The notes under the pieces were generated by a model. It did no database searches and had not been told where the DNA came from. It was given only the letters and a program-made list of their open reading frames with translations. Below are positions 33,071 through 41,420 of a DNA stretch of 41,479 bases, piece after piece; within the stretch, counting starts at the first letter, position 1; each line of letters begins with the position of its first letter. This stretch comes from F1-60-MAGs149 sp037133215 (GTDB lineage Bacteria; Actinomycetota; Thermoleophilia; Gaiellales; F1-60-MAGs149). Made by a program: the position numbers and the translations under genes. The stretch lies in assembly GCA_037133215.1 (NCBI GenBank), contig JBAXOM010000003.1, positions 1 through 41,479 of the forward strand, read 5' to 3'.

Positions 33071-33772
33071 TTACGGTCGTGTGTCGGACGGGCCAAGAAG
33101 GACGGAGCCAGCGCGCACCAACGTGGCTCCTTCTTCAACAGCAATCGGGAAATCTTGGCTTGTTCCCATTGACAGTTGAGCGAACTGATGGACGCCCGCC
33201 CAGCGCTCCGAGGCCTGTTCTGCGAGCTCGCGAAGCGCACGAAACGCTGGTCGTGAGGCCTCGGGGTCCGTCGCAAACGCTGGCATCGTCATCAAGCCTT
33301 GGACGCGAATGTTCGACTGTCCCGCGAGCCGCTCCAGCAGCGCGTCGAGGTCCGCAGGCGCCACGCCATCCTTATCGGGGTCGGCGGCAACGTTGACTTC
33401 GATCAGCACAGCCTGCGGTTCGTGCGAGCGCGTCTGCAGTTGGTCGGCGGTTGACTCGGTGAACAACGAGTGAATCAACGCGACGCGCCCGACGATCTCC
33501 TTGACCTTGCGACTCTGCAGATGGCCGATGAAATCCCACGTGAACAGATCGCCGTGGGCATCCTGTTTGGCGATCAGCTGATCCGTACGGTTCTCCCCCA
33601 CGCGGCGGATGCCAGCCGCATGCAGTAGCGGCAGGTCTTCGATCGCGAGGTACTTGACAGCCGCGACGATCTCGACCCCACCCGGGTTACGCCCGACGCG
33701 CGCGCAGGCGTCGGCAATCTGCTGCTGCGTGGCAGCGACGCCGGACTTTACATCGTCGGGATTACGCGTCAT
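33071..33772 (-). CDS. yggS: YggS-family PLP-binding protein
   Basis: The 233-residue protein binds pyridoxal phosphate through the Lys of AAVKY and belongs to the PLP homeostasis protein family. IHSLFTES, EVNVAADPDKDG and LSMGTSQDFPIAVEEGAT are typical. It has no known catalytic reaction and affects PLP and amino acid balance. It overlaps pgeF by 4 nt (ATGA) in the pgeF-yggS-sepF order of actinobacterial division clusters. Confidence 0.94.
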   Translation of the reverse strand: MTRNPDDVKSGVAATQQQIADACARVGRNPGGVEIVAAVKYLAIEDLPLLHAAGIRRVGENRTDQLIAKQDAHGDLFTWDFIGHLQSRKVKEIVGRVALIHSLFTESTADQLQTRSHEPQAVLIEVNVAADPDKDGVAPADLDALLERLAGQSNIRVQGLMTMPAFATDPEASRPAFRALRELAEQASERWAGVHQFAQLSMGTSQDFPIAVEEGATLVRAGSVLLGPSDTRP

Positions 33773-34536
33773 ACGTCCTCACGGTAGGCGATCACGCCCT
33801 GTCGTCCGGTCGTGGCGCCGTCACGACGGTACGAGAAGAAGTCGTCGGTCTCGGTGATCGTGCAGATACCCGCGATGTCGATGGCGTCCGGACTGACACC
33901 CGCAGAGAACAATGCGAGCCCGGCGCAGGCGGCAAGGTCGGCCGTGCCACCGTAGGCAGCTCCCTCACCAAAGCGCTCGCGCAAGGGGACCGCAACGTCG
34001 TCACCAACTTCGTAGGCCTGCGGCCCGGCACACGGACCAACCGCGGCGGCGTAGGCACCCGGTCCGAGCGCCGCAACCGTCGCCTCCACGACGCCGGCAA
34101 CGAGCCCCTTCCACCCGGCGTGGCAGACGGCAACCGCAGAGCCATCGAGTGCGGCAATCACGATTGGCACGCAGTCCGCCGACAGGGCCACCAACGCGAG
34201 GTCGGCCTCGCGCGTGATCAGCGCGTCGGCCTTAGGCAGCTCCCCCTGCGGATCGAGGTAGCCACCGAGCATCGGCTCGGCAACGCGGACGACGGTGCCA
34301 TGGACCTGATGGTTCTGCACAGTGCGCGCAGGATCCGCGCCGACGGCCGCACAGAGGCGCCGACGGTTTTCGGCCACTGCATCACGATCATCGCCCGTCG
34401 TCAGACCCAAGTTAAGCGAGGCGAATGGTGTTTTCGAGACGCCACCCTGACGGCCACTAAAGACCGCGATGATGCCCTCCGGGCCCTGCCAACGCAAGAG
34501 CGGGAAGGCCTCCCAATTGTCCCACGTGAGCGACAT
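33769..34536 (-). CDS. pgeF: PgeF/YfiH-family protein (laccase-domain, purine nucleoside phosphorylase type)
   Basis: The 255-residue protein has the YfiH fold, with metal-site motifs QVHGTVV, SADCVPI and VCHAGWKGL. The family includes enzymes that act on purine nucleosides and the peptidoglycan editing factor PgeF. ATG 34536 is chosen over a longer frame; a TACCCT box lies 6 nt upstream. It heads the pgeF-yggS-sepF run and is divergent from the M50 gene. Confidence 0.92.
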   Translation of the reverse strand: MSLTWDNWEAFPLLRWQGPEGIIAVFSGRQGGVSKTPFASLNLGLTTGDDRDAVAENRRRLCAAVGADPARTVQNHQVHGTVVRVAEPMLGGYLDPQGELPKADALITREADLALVALSADCVPIVIAALDGSAVAVCHAGWKGLVAGVVEATVAALGPGAYAAAVGPCAGPQAYEVGDDVAVPLRERFGEGAAYGGTADLAACAGLALFSAGVSPDAIDIAGICTITETDDFFSYRRDGATTGRQGVIAYREDV

Positions 34537-34577
34537 GTCGTGAGGGTAACGCGCCGGGTCAAGGTACGCTGCGCGGG
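34537..34577. promoter_or_regulatory. Divergent leaderless-type promoters, pgeF / M50 protease
   Basis: Minus strand: TACCCT (34543-34548), 6 nt before the pgeF ATG. Plus strand: TACGCT (34565-34570), 7 nt before the M50 ATG. Confidence 0.55.
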
Positions 34578-35231
34578 ATGCCTGACCTTCAGGAACGCTT
34601 CTCGAGCCAGAGCCTCGAACTGCTGGCACTGATCCTGCCCGTGCTGATCATCTCGATGGCGCTGCACGAGCTCGCCCATGCCTGGGTCGCCAATCGCCTT
34701 GGTGATCCGACGGCCAAGATGATGGGGCGCCTCACGCTCAATCCGCTCGTTCACATCGATCCGATGGGTTCGGCGATGTTCGCAATCTCGTGGATTGCGT
34801 CGGGCTTCATGTTCGGCTGGGCCAAGCCGATCCCCGTGCAGCCTCGCTTCTTCAACCATCCGCAGCGCGGCATGGCGATCGTGGCGATTGCCGGTCCGGT
34901 GACGAACATCGCGATCGCCTACGTCACGGCGCTGACCTTTATCTGGGTCTTCTCGTACCCCAGCGGACTCCTCGGTGAGTTTCTCGGCCTGGCGTTCAGC
35001 ACCAACGTGCTGCTTGCTGTCTTCAACATGCTCCCCATCCCACCGCTCGACGGGAGCCGCGTGCTGGCCGCGTTTATGCCACGCGAGATGGCCGCGGCGT
35101 GGGGTCGCCTCGATCGCCACGGCTTCATGATCCTCTTTGCACTGTTGATCTTTTTCCGGCCACTCTTCGGGATCATCGACGCGATTCGCATTCCGATCCA
35201 GGATCTCCTCATTACCCTGGCCGGCGGCTGA
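34578..35231 (+). CDS. Site-2 protease family (M50) membrane metalloprotease
   Basis: The 217-residue protein has HELAH at residues 30-34 in the first membrane helix, NPLVHIDPMGS, WAKPIPVQP and the late metal-binding LPIPPLDGSR (Asp158). These are marks of small S2P-like intramembrane zinc proteases. There is no PDZ domain, as in the short Rip2/Rip3-like class. No anti-sigma factor lies nearby; the nearest candidate partner is the 31-residue membrane peptide directly downstream. Confidence 0.92.
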   Translation: MPDLQERFSSQSLELLALILPVLIISMALHELAHAWVANRLGDPTAKMMGRLTLNPLVHIDPMGSAMFAISWIASGFMFGWAKPIPVQPRFFNHPQRGMAIVAIAGPVTNIAIAYVTALTFIWVFSYPSGLLGEFLGLAFSTNVLLAVFNMLPIPPLDGSRVLAAFMPREMAAAWGRLDRHGFMILFALLIFFRPLFGIIDAIRIPIQDLLITLAGG

Positions 35232-35232
35232 A

Positions 35233-35328
35233 GTGCGGTCGCGCTCGCTCCTCTTCGCGGGAGTCATCGCGCTCGTCGTTGCCGTCGCCTTTATCGGTTT
35301 CGGCCTCGTCACCGGCTCCGGTCGCTAG
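35233..35328 (+). CDS. 31-residue single-pass membrane peptide
   Basis: GTG 35233 opens a 31-codon frame one nucleotide after the M50 stop and ends just before the convergent C39-like stop. The peptide is basic at the start (RSRS) and then hydrophobic (LLFAGVIALVVAVAFIGFGL), a plausible single transmembrane helix. No homologue is recognised, and the gene could be spurious. Confidence 0.4.
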   Translation: MRSRSLLFAGVIALVVAVAFIGFGLVTGSGR

Positions 35329-36252
35329 CTACGACGCTCCGAGCTCGCGCGCCCATGCAGCGACGAGTGGGCCGATCGTCGACCGTCCAGTGCTGCGATC
35401 CCACCGGGCATAGACCCACGCTCCGCCGATCTGCGTCGGTGTGATGCGATCCCGTTGCCAGGCAGAGCGAATGTCAGTGTCTTGTGTGATCCACGCTGCA
35501 GAGTCCGTCAATAGCCAAGGCATATGGCCACTCTTCGGCATCGCCGGGTCGAGCAGCGCAGCGTTCGGATCGTCTGGGGATTGCTCGGCGTTTGGATTGA
35601 GTAAGACGAAGTGCGAGGCGACGGAGTCGTCGTATGTCCCGGTCTTGATCATCATCACGACGCCGCTCCGCTGCGCTGGTGTGAGACCCCGATACGCTCG
35701 CACCAGTGGCGCCGTGCTCGCAGTCATCAGCTTCCAGCCCGGCACACCGGGGAGGTACTCCTCGGTTAGGCCCATCTGCACGTGCCCATCGGAGATCTCG
35801 GCAACGAGATCCGAGTACAACGTCGCCATCGCGAGACCGGAGAGCGTGTAGTAGTAGTAATCGTGCGCGGCACGGTTGAGTATGGCCGGCGTCCAGGGCC
35901 GCCGACGGCTCGGCGCGAGCAGCTGCATCGCCATCGCCATGCAGGTCAGCATGCAGCCCTCATTGCCGATCGAATTGCCATTCGGGTAGCGATGGAGCAG
36001 CTCCGCCGCCTCCGCGCGCGTACGGCCGTTGAGCTCCATATCGGCGCGCATCACGAGCTTGCGATCCCACATCAAATCGTCCGCCCAACGTGGATCGTCT
36101 TGGCGGTACGGCATACCCGTCAGATCAAGGAGGGGCCCGGTCGGGGCTTGGGCATCCGCGGCCGGCGATGCAGCGACGAGCGAGCCGAGGCCGAGCGTGA
36201 CCCCAGCGCCCAGTGCAGACCCCAAGAAGCGGCGACGTGTCCCCGAGAACAT
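35329..36252 (-). CDS. Tat-exported C39-like cysteine peptidase-fold protein
   Basis: A twin-arginine signal (TRRRFLGSALGAG) and an Ala-rich cleavage region ending near residue 35 direct export in folded form. The mature part begins like C39_2 proteins (GMPYRQDDPRWADD), with candidate catalytic Cys100 in GNEGCMLT, His214 in ASHFVLLN and Asp235 in LLDPAMP. The 307-residue protein is therefore probably a secreted peptidase or peptidase-like protein; the substrate is unknown. The start ATG 36252 has TAGGCT 7 nt upstream. Confidence 0.75.
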   Translation of the reverse strand: MFSGTRRRFLGSALGAGVTLGLGSLVAASPAADAQAPTGPLLDLTGMPYRQDDPRWADDLMWDRKLVMRADMELNGRTRAEAAELLHRYPNGNSIGNEGCMLTCMAMAMQLLAPSRRRPWTPAILNRAAHDYYYYTLSGLAMATLYSDLVAEISDGHVQMGLTEEYLPGVPGWKLMTASTAPLVRAYRGLTPAQRSGVVMMIKTGTYDDSVASHFVLLNPNAEQSPDDPNAALLDPAMPKSGHMPWLLTDSAAWITQDTDIRSAWQRDRITPTQIGGAWVYARWDRSTGRSTIGPLVAAWARELGAS

Positions 36253-36259
36253 GCTCCTC

Positions 36260-36287
36260 AGCCTACTCGGCGATCCGGTTCACCGGA
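36260..36287 (-). promoter_or_regulatory. C39-like promoter plus hairpin after cca
   Basis: TAGGCT (36260-36265, minus) lies 7 nt before ATG 36252. Upstream of it, TCCGG/CCGGA (36274-36287) forms a small hairpin with a 4-nt loop about 20 nt after the cca stop, a weak terminator candidate. Confidence 0.45.
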
Positions 36288-36307
36288 GGACGAATCCGAT
36301 CCAAGCA

Positions 36308-37528
36308 TCAGCGATCGTTGAGCCAAGCCAATTGCGCATCGCGCGTGTCAGCCACGGTGCCGTCGATGCAGGCACGGCGCAGCTCGATCAGGAGGCGTCC
36401 AATTTCGGGACCCTCAACTCTGGCCACGCGCCGCACATCGTCACCGTCGACACCGAGCGACATGTGGCGAAGGCGACTGAGGTAGCGCGCGGCCTCGTCG
36501 CCACCCGCGGCGATCACGCCCTCGGCCGGCACGCGTGCGCAGGCCGCATCGACGTCGGCATCGCTCTGCCCCGCGATCGTGGCGGCGAGCACGGCACCGT
36601 CTGCCGCGGCCAGCGCAGACTTGATTGTGCTGCGGTCGAGCCCACCTTCCGTCAACCAGCCAGTGCGGCGAGCGGGTTCGAGCCCGCTCGTCATCAGCCC
36701 AAGCCCAAGTGCCACGCGGTCGGCGTCCCGCGCCTCGTCCTCCAAGAGTGCCCACGCCGCCTGCACTTGCGCACGATCGACATCGAGACCCGGCTCGATC
36801 GCCGCAAGCACGCCCCACTCCACCAAGAACGACAACACAGTGGCGGGCTCAGACTCTTCGAACACGAGACGCAACGCGTCCATCATGCGGGTTGGACCAG
36901 TCAGTGTTACGAAGCCGCCGTGACACGCAGCCTTCGCCGCATGCACCAGCGTCGGATCGGGCGTTGCCCCAAGTCGCACCGCGTAGCGGGCCGCACGCAC
37001 CAGCCGCGTCGCGTCTTCTTCGAACGCATCGGGGCGCAATAGTCGAAGCGCTCCAGCCCGCACATCTGCGGCACCACCAAACGGATCGAGCAGGGCGCCC
37101 GCATCGGGGCCCGCGACGACGGCAGCGATCGCATTGACCGTGAGGTCGCGGCGGGCAAGATCCTGCTCAAGCGTCGCTGGCGCGACCGTCGGCAATGCAC
37201 CAGGCTCCGAGTAGGTCTCACTGCGTGCTGTCGCGACGTCAACGGGAGGACGCGAGGCAATCGTTGCCGTGCCAAACGCCGCGTAGATCTGCACGTCAGC
37301 GCCTGTCAGCGCGGCCAGCCGCTTGGCGTACGCAACGCCGTCGCCTTCCACCATGACATCGACCTCGCGCGCCTCCGTGCCGCGCAGGAGATCGCGCACC
37401 ACACCACCGACGAGCGCCACGCGTTGCCCAGGCTCCGCGGCCTCGATCAACAGCGGCACCGCCTCACGCACACGAGCGGAGGCAGCAATCAGCGCGCGCG
37501 CATCGGTCCCGCCTGCGCGCGCGCTCAC
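36308..37528 (-). CDS. cca: CCA tRNA nucleotidyltransferase / poly(A) polymerase family
   Basis: The 406-residue class II nucleotidyltransferase has the catalytic head VGGVVRDLLRG with the EVDVMVEGD acidic pair, then ARRDLTVNAIA, a FGGAADVRAG turn and an EEDATRLVRAARYA helix. No HD domain motif is seen. It most likely completes tRNA 3' CCA ends; sequence alone does not fully separate this from poly(A) polymerase. The start is GTG 37528, 3 nt after the ridA stop. Confidence 0.85.
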   Translation of the reverse strand: MSARAGGTDARALIAASARVREAVPLLIEAAEPGQRVALVGGVVRDLLRGTEAREVDVMVEGDGVAYAKRLAALTGADVQIYAAFGTATIASRPPVDVATARSETYSEPGALPTVAPATLEQDLARRDLTVNAIAAVVAGPDAGALLDPFGGAADVRAGALRLLRPDAFEEDATRLVRAARYAVRLGATPDPTLVHAAKAACHGGFVTLTGPTRMMDALRLVFEESEPATVLSFLVEWGVLAAIEPGLDVDRAQVQAAWALLEDEARDADRVALGLGLMTSGLEPARRTGWLTEGGLDRSTIKSALAAADGAVLAATIAGQSDADVDAACARVPAEGVIAAGGDEAARYLSRLRHMSLGVDGDDVRRVARVEGPEIGRLLIELRRACIDGTVADTRDAQLAWLNDR

Positions 37529-37531
37529 TGA

Positions 37532-37918
37532 CTACACCGTCGCGACGACTTCGATCTCGACGATCGCACCCGCGGGCAAAGCCGCGACCTGGAACGTCGA
37601 GCGAGCCGGGAACGGCTCAGGCATACGCGCTGCGTAGACCTCATTCATTGCCGCAAAATCTCCAAGGTCGGCCATGTAGACCTGCGCGCGCAGAACCTTC
37701 GAAAGGTCCGAACCTGCGGCCTCAAGAATCGCGGCGACGTTGTCGAAGCACTTGTTGGTCTGCTCCTGGATGCCACCCTCAACGAGGACGCCCGTAGCGG
37801 GATCAATCGGAATCTGGCCGGCAAGGAAAATCAGGTTGCCCGACTTCGTCGCTTGGTTGTACGGCGCGCCACCGAGTGGGGCGGGCGCGTTTTCGGTGCG
37901 GATGATTTCCTTCGACAC
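37532..37918 (-). CDS. ridA: RidA-family enamine/imine deaminase
   Basis: RidA hydrolyses reactive enamine and imine intermediates made by PLP enzymes. The 128-residue protein has the family core GNLIFLAGQIPIDPATG, the conserved Arg in LRAQVYMADLGDF, and FPARSTFQVAALPAGAIVEIE. The start is GTG 37918 with AGGAG 6 nt upstream. It is followed by cca and may be co-transcribed with it. Confidence 0.94.
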   Translation of the reverse strand: MSKEIIRTENAPAPLGGAPYNQATKSGNLIFLAGQIPIDPATGVLVEGGIQEQTNKCFDNVAAILEAAGSDLSKVLRAQVYMADLGDFAAMNEVYAARMPEPFPARSTFQVAALPAGAIVEIEVVATV

Positions 37919-37972
37919 GTGAGTCTCCTGATCGCATTCGTGTGCCCACGGATCGTACAGAAGTGGCGGTAA
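37919..37972 (-). promoter_or_regulatory. Promoter region of ridA-cca
   Basis: TACGAT (37952-37957, minus) could start a transcript with a leader of about 27 nt that carries the AGGAG of ridA. This gene thus seems leadered, unlike many of its neighbours. Confidence 0.4.
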
Positions 37973-39286
37973 CTAGCCGCGCACGCGCTCGATCTGCGCG
38001 CCGAGGCCACGCAGGCGTTCGTCGATCCGCTCGTAGCCACGGTCGATCTGGCCGACGTTGCCAATCACCGTTCGACCTTGCGCACAGAGCGCGCCAATCA
38101 GCATCGCCATGCCGGCACGAATGTCGGGACTATCGACGCGCTCGCCAACCAGCTGAGCAGGTCCGGTCACGATCGCGCGATGCGGATCGCAGAGCACAAT
38201 GCGCGCGCCCATCGAGACGAGCTTGTCGGTAAAGACCAGGCGGTTCTCGAACATCTTCTCGTAGATCAAAATCGTTCCGCGCGCCTGCGTGGCGACGGCA
38301 ACCGCAATCGAGGTGAGGTCGGCGGGGAACTGGGGCCACGGTCCGTCTTCGAGCTTTGGCACCTGCCCGCCGAAATCGTCACGGATCGTCAGGTCCTGAT
38401 CGTCCGGCACCGTCAGCGTGCGACCGTCAAGCTCGATCCGGACACCAAGCCGCTCGAAACCGTGCAATACGGGATGCAGGTCTTCGGGCTCGACATCCTC
38501 AATCACAATCTCGCCACGCGTGACGGCCGCGAGGCCGATAAACGACGCCTCTTCGATATGGTCTGGTCCGATGCGGTGCTGCGCGCCACCGAGGCTGGCG
38601 CGGCCGTGCACGCAGAGGACGTTCGAGCCGATCCCGTCGATCTCGGCACCCATCGCTACGAGGAAGCGGCAGAGGTCCTGCACGTGCGGCTCGCAGGCCG
38701 CGTTGATCAACGTGGTGTCACCTTTGGCGAGGACGGCGGCCATGACGGCGTTCTCGGTCGCGGTCACGCTGGGCTCGTCCATGAAGAAGCGTGCACCCAC
38801 CAATCCATCTGGCGCACGCAGCATGAAGTCACGTTCGATTTCGATCTCGGCACCAAGCGCTGCGAACGCGTGGAGATGGGTATCGATGCGACGGCGCCCA
38901 ATGACGTCTCCACCAGGTGGCGGTACGAGCACCGAGCCGCAGCGAGCCAAGAGTGGCCCAGCCAGCAGGATTGAGGCGCGAATCTGCACGCTGAGTGCGC
39001 GATTGATTTCGGGCGTAATCTCGCCAGCGGCCTTAATGCGCAGCGTGTTCTGCTCTGTCCACTCGACCTCGGCACCAACCGACTTGACGAGCTCGGCCAT
39101 CACCTCGGTGTCACGAATGCGCGGCACGTTCTCAACGATGCATTCCTGATCTGTTAGGAGACAGGCAGCAATGATCGGGAGTGCCCCGTTTTTGTTGCCG
39201 CCGACCGAGACGCGACCCGAGAGCGGCTTGCCGCCTTCGATCACGAATAGGTCGCCGAGCGAATTACGGTTCGGCGAATCACTCAC
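37973..39286 (-). CDS. murA: UDP-N-acetylglucosamine 1-carboxyvinyltransferase MurA, Asp-type
   Basis: MurA transfers enolpyruvyl to UDP-GlcNAc in the first committed step of peptidoglycan synthesis. The 437-residue protein has the inside-out barrel motifs VGGNKNGALPII and RASILLAGPLLA. The catalytic loop reads PPPGGDVIGRRRIDTHL, so Asp127 takes the place of the usual Cys, as in mycobacteria. The start is GTG 39286, with TAGACT 7 nt upstream and divergent from the HD gene. Confidence 0.95.
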   Translation of the reverse strand: MSDSPNRNSLGDLFVIEGGKPLSGRVSVGGNKNGALPIIAACLLTDQECIVENVPRIRDTEVMAELVKSVGAEVEWTEQNTLRIKAAGEITPEINRALSVQIRASILLAGPLLARCGSVLVPPPGGDVIGRRRIDTHLHAFAALGAEIEIERDFMLRAPDGLVGARFFMDEPSVTATENAVMAAVLAKGDTTLINAACEPHVQDLCRFLVAMGAEIDGIGSNVLCVHGRASLGGAQHRIGPDHIEEASFIGLAAVTRGEIVIEDVEPEDLHPVLHGFERLGVRIELDGRTLTVPDDQDLTIRDDFGGQVPKLEDGPWPQFPADLTSIAVAVATQARGTILIYEKMFENRLVFTDKLVSMGARIVLCDPHRAIVTGPAQLVGERVDSPDIRAGMAMLIGALCAQGRTVIGNVGQIDRGYERIDERLRGLGAQIERVRG

Positions 39287-39345
39287 AGGTGCAAGTCTAA
39301 ACGCCGTTGCTACAGACCTTCGGTAGTTGGCTACGCTTGCGCACT
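39287..39345. promoter_or_regulatory. Divergent leaderless-type promoters, murA / HD gene
   Basis: Minus strand: TAGACT (39294-39299), 7 nt before the murA GTG. Plus strand: TACGCT (39332-39337), 8 nt before ATG 39346. Confidence 0.5.
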
Positions 39346-39918
39346 ATGGAAACCGACCTCGTCCACGACCGCGACGCTGCCTGGAGCATCGTCTGCGAGT
39401 TCATCCAGTCCGACGCCTTGCGCCGACACGCGTTGGCCGTAGAGGCCTCCGTGCGCTCGTACGCGCGAGCAGGTGGCGAAGACGAGGCGGCCTGGGGCAA
39501 CGTCGCACTCCTGCACGATTTCGACTGGGAGATCCACCCCACGCTCGAGCAGCACCCGCAGGCAGGCGAGGCGATCCTCGAGGAGCGCGGCTATCCCGAC
39601 TGGTTTCGTCGCGCGATCCTCGCGCACGCCCAGCACACCGGTGTCGTGCCGGAGACGGCGCTCGAGAAGACACTGTTCGCCTGCGATGAGTTGAGCGGCT
39701 TCGTCCACGCCTGTGGCCTGATCCGCCCAACCGGTCTCGAGGGTCTCGAGCCGAAGAGCGTCAAGAAGAAGTTGAAGACGGCGTCCTTCGCGGCTGGCGT
39801 CAGTCGCGACGACGTCTACGAAGGTGCCGAGCTGCTGGGCATCGAGCTCGACGACCACATTCGCAACGTCGTCGCAGCCCTCCAGCCGATCGCCGGCGAG
39901 CTCGGCCTGCCGGCCTGA
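39346..39918 (+). CDS. HD-domain hydrolase
   Basis: The 190-residue protein has HD-superfamily metal ligands: His28 in RRHALAVEAS, His57-Asp58 in VALLHDFDWE, a His in RRAILAHAQHTG and a later Asp in FACDELSGF. Members hydrolyse phosphate esters; the substrate here is unknown. ATG 39346 starts just after the murA-side promoter region; a longer frame is rejected. Confidence 0.82.
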   Translation: METDLVHDRDAAWSIVCEFIQSDALRRHALAVEASVRSYARAGGEDEAAWGNVALLHDFDWEIHPTLEQHPQAGEAILEERGYPDWFRRAILAHAQHTGVVPETALEKTLFACDELSGFVHACGLIRPTGLEGLEPKSVKKKLKTASFAAGVSRDDVYEGAELLGIELDDHIRNVVAALQPIAGELGLPA

Positions 39919-39934
39919 GCGGCGATCACTGAGA

Positions 39935-41068
39935 TTAGAGCGCGCTGAGACCTGTAATCAGCCGATCGATATCCGACCGGTCGTTCCAACAGCCAACGGA
40001 GACACGGATCAGGTCGGTGCCTGGCAGCGAGCGAGCGATGATGCCGTCGTCTTCGAGCTTGCGCACCACGACGGGAGCGGGCAGTCCCCCCATTTCGAAC
40101 GCCACGAACGGCGAGGGCACGTCGACGTCAGAAACAATCGCCTTCGACACCTCAGAGAGACGCTCACGTAGGTGCCCGGATAGCTCCATCGCAGCGGCAT
40201 GGGTGTCGGTGTAGCCACCGATCGATTCGCGCCACGCGATTGCAGTCGTCAGACCAACCAGCGCAGTGTGGGTGACGGTGCCGGGTTCGAAACGGCGCGC
40301 ACTCCCCCACATCCGCGGCCCCTCCGGCGTCTTCTCCATCGTCGGATACCCGGGGAAGGCCGGCGAGATGCGATCGAGTGAACCCGGATTGACCCAGAGG
40401 CCACCCGTCCCCGACGGGCCACACAACCACTTCTGGCCGCTGATCGTGTAGAAATCGCAGCCCAACGTCTGTACATCGACCGGGATGCAGCCTGGACCCT
40501 GAGCCGCATCGACGAGAAAGACCGCTCCGTGCGCGCGCACGATTTCGGACATCCGTGGGATCGGCATAATCCGACCCGTCGTCCAGACCACATGCGAGAG
40601 CGCGACCAGCTTGACGCGCGGCGTCAATGCATCAGCGATCGCTTGGGCAGGATCGTCTGCGTACGTGATCGGCACAATGATCACCTCGATGCCTCGCCGC
40701 TCGCCCATCACCTTCAGGGGCACCGTCAGGCCGGGGTGTTCGAAATCGCCGATCAGGACCTGATCGCCTGGCTGCCAGTCGATACCACCCACCACGAGGT
40801 TGAGGCCATCGCTGGTGCAGTGACCAAGCGCGATCTCTGAGGCCGGCGCATTCACCACACGGCCAAGTGCACTGCGGGTATCCGCCTCGATCTTCGACTG
40901 TTCGGCGTAGCGGTCGTCGCCAATGCGTCCCTGCGTCCAGACACCCTCAATGTGCGCGCTCATCGCATCGCGCACCGCCTGCGGAAACGGACCGTAGGTA
41001 CCGGTGTTGAAGTAAACGTTGTTGGTGACGGCCGGCATTGCGGCGCGAATCGCTGTGAGTTCGAGCAT
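39935..41068 (-). CDS. Class V aminotransferase-fold PLP enzyme
   Basis: The 377-residue protein has the PLP-binding Lys in SGQKWLCGPSGTGGLWV, the cofactor-pairing Asp in LVDAAQGPGCIPVD and a SHVVWTTGRIMPI motif. It resembles cysteine desulfurase/isopenicillin-N-epimerase-like members, but no definite reaction is assigned. ATG 41068 has TACGCT 6 nt upstream. It is divergent from the acidic protein at 41109. Confidence 0.88.
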   Translation of the reverse strand: MLELTAIRAAMPAVTNNVYFNTGTYGPFPQAVRDAMSAHIEGVWTQGRIGDDRYAEQSKIEADTRSALGRVVNAPASEIALGHCTSDGLNLVVGGIDWQPGDQVLIGDFEHPGLTVPLKVMGERRGIEVIIVPITYADDPAQAIADALTPRVKLVALSHVVWTTGRIMPIPRMSEIVRAHGAVFLVDAAQGPGCIPVDVQTLGCDFYTISGQKWLCGPSGTGGLWVNPGSLDRISPAFPGYPTMEKTPEGPRMWGSARRFEPGTVTHTALVGLTTAIAWRESIGGYTDTHAAAMELSGHLRERLSEVSKAIVSDVDVPSPFVAFEMGGLPAPVVVRKLEDDGIIARSLPGTDLIRVSVGCWNDRSDIDRLITGLSAL

Positions 41069-41108
41069 GTCGGTAGCGTACGCCCTCTGCCCGGGTAGCA
41101 TCCAAGGC
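41069..41108. promoter_or_regulatory. Divergent leaderless-type promoters
   Basis: Minus strand: TACGCT (41075-41080), 6 nt before ATG 41068. Plus strand: TAGCAT (41096-41101), 7 nt before ATG 41109. Confidence 0.55.
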
Positions 41109-41420
41109 ATGTTTCGCCGCAAGCGCTTCGGAGACCTGATCGAAGAGCAGTTGCGCATCTTTGCGAGCGATCATGCAGACCGTCTCCAGGCCATGCGTGA
41201 TGCCCGCGAGCGCTACCGCTCTGCCGACACCGACGAGGCCGAGGAGTCGTACGGCGAGTACGCCGACGAGATTGACTGGGCGGCTGAAGAGTTGTCGGAG
41301 ATGCGCGACGCCTACGCCACGACGCTCGACGAAGGCATTGACGACCAGTATCTCCGCGAGTTTTCGAAGGCCGTCCACCGAGCGCTCCCCGAGATCGCCG
41401 TGATCCTCGACACGCTCTGA
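41109..41420 (+). CDS. Small acidic helical protein of unknown function
   Basis: The 103-residue protein starts MFRRKRFGDLIEEQLRIFAS and is rich in Asp, Glu and Ala, with predicted long helices (ESYGEYADEIDWAAEELSEM). No signal peptide or membrane segment is seen. I do not recognise a named family. Its stop overlaps the next gene's ATG by one base, which suggests co-transcription with the DedA-like gene. Confidence 0.65.
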   Translation: MFRRKRFGDLIEEQLRIFASDHADRLQAMRDARERYRSADTDEAEESYGEYADEIDWAAEELSEMRDAYATTLDEGIDDQYLREFSKAVHRALPEIAVILDTL

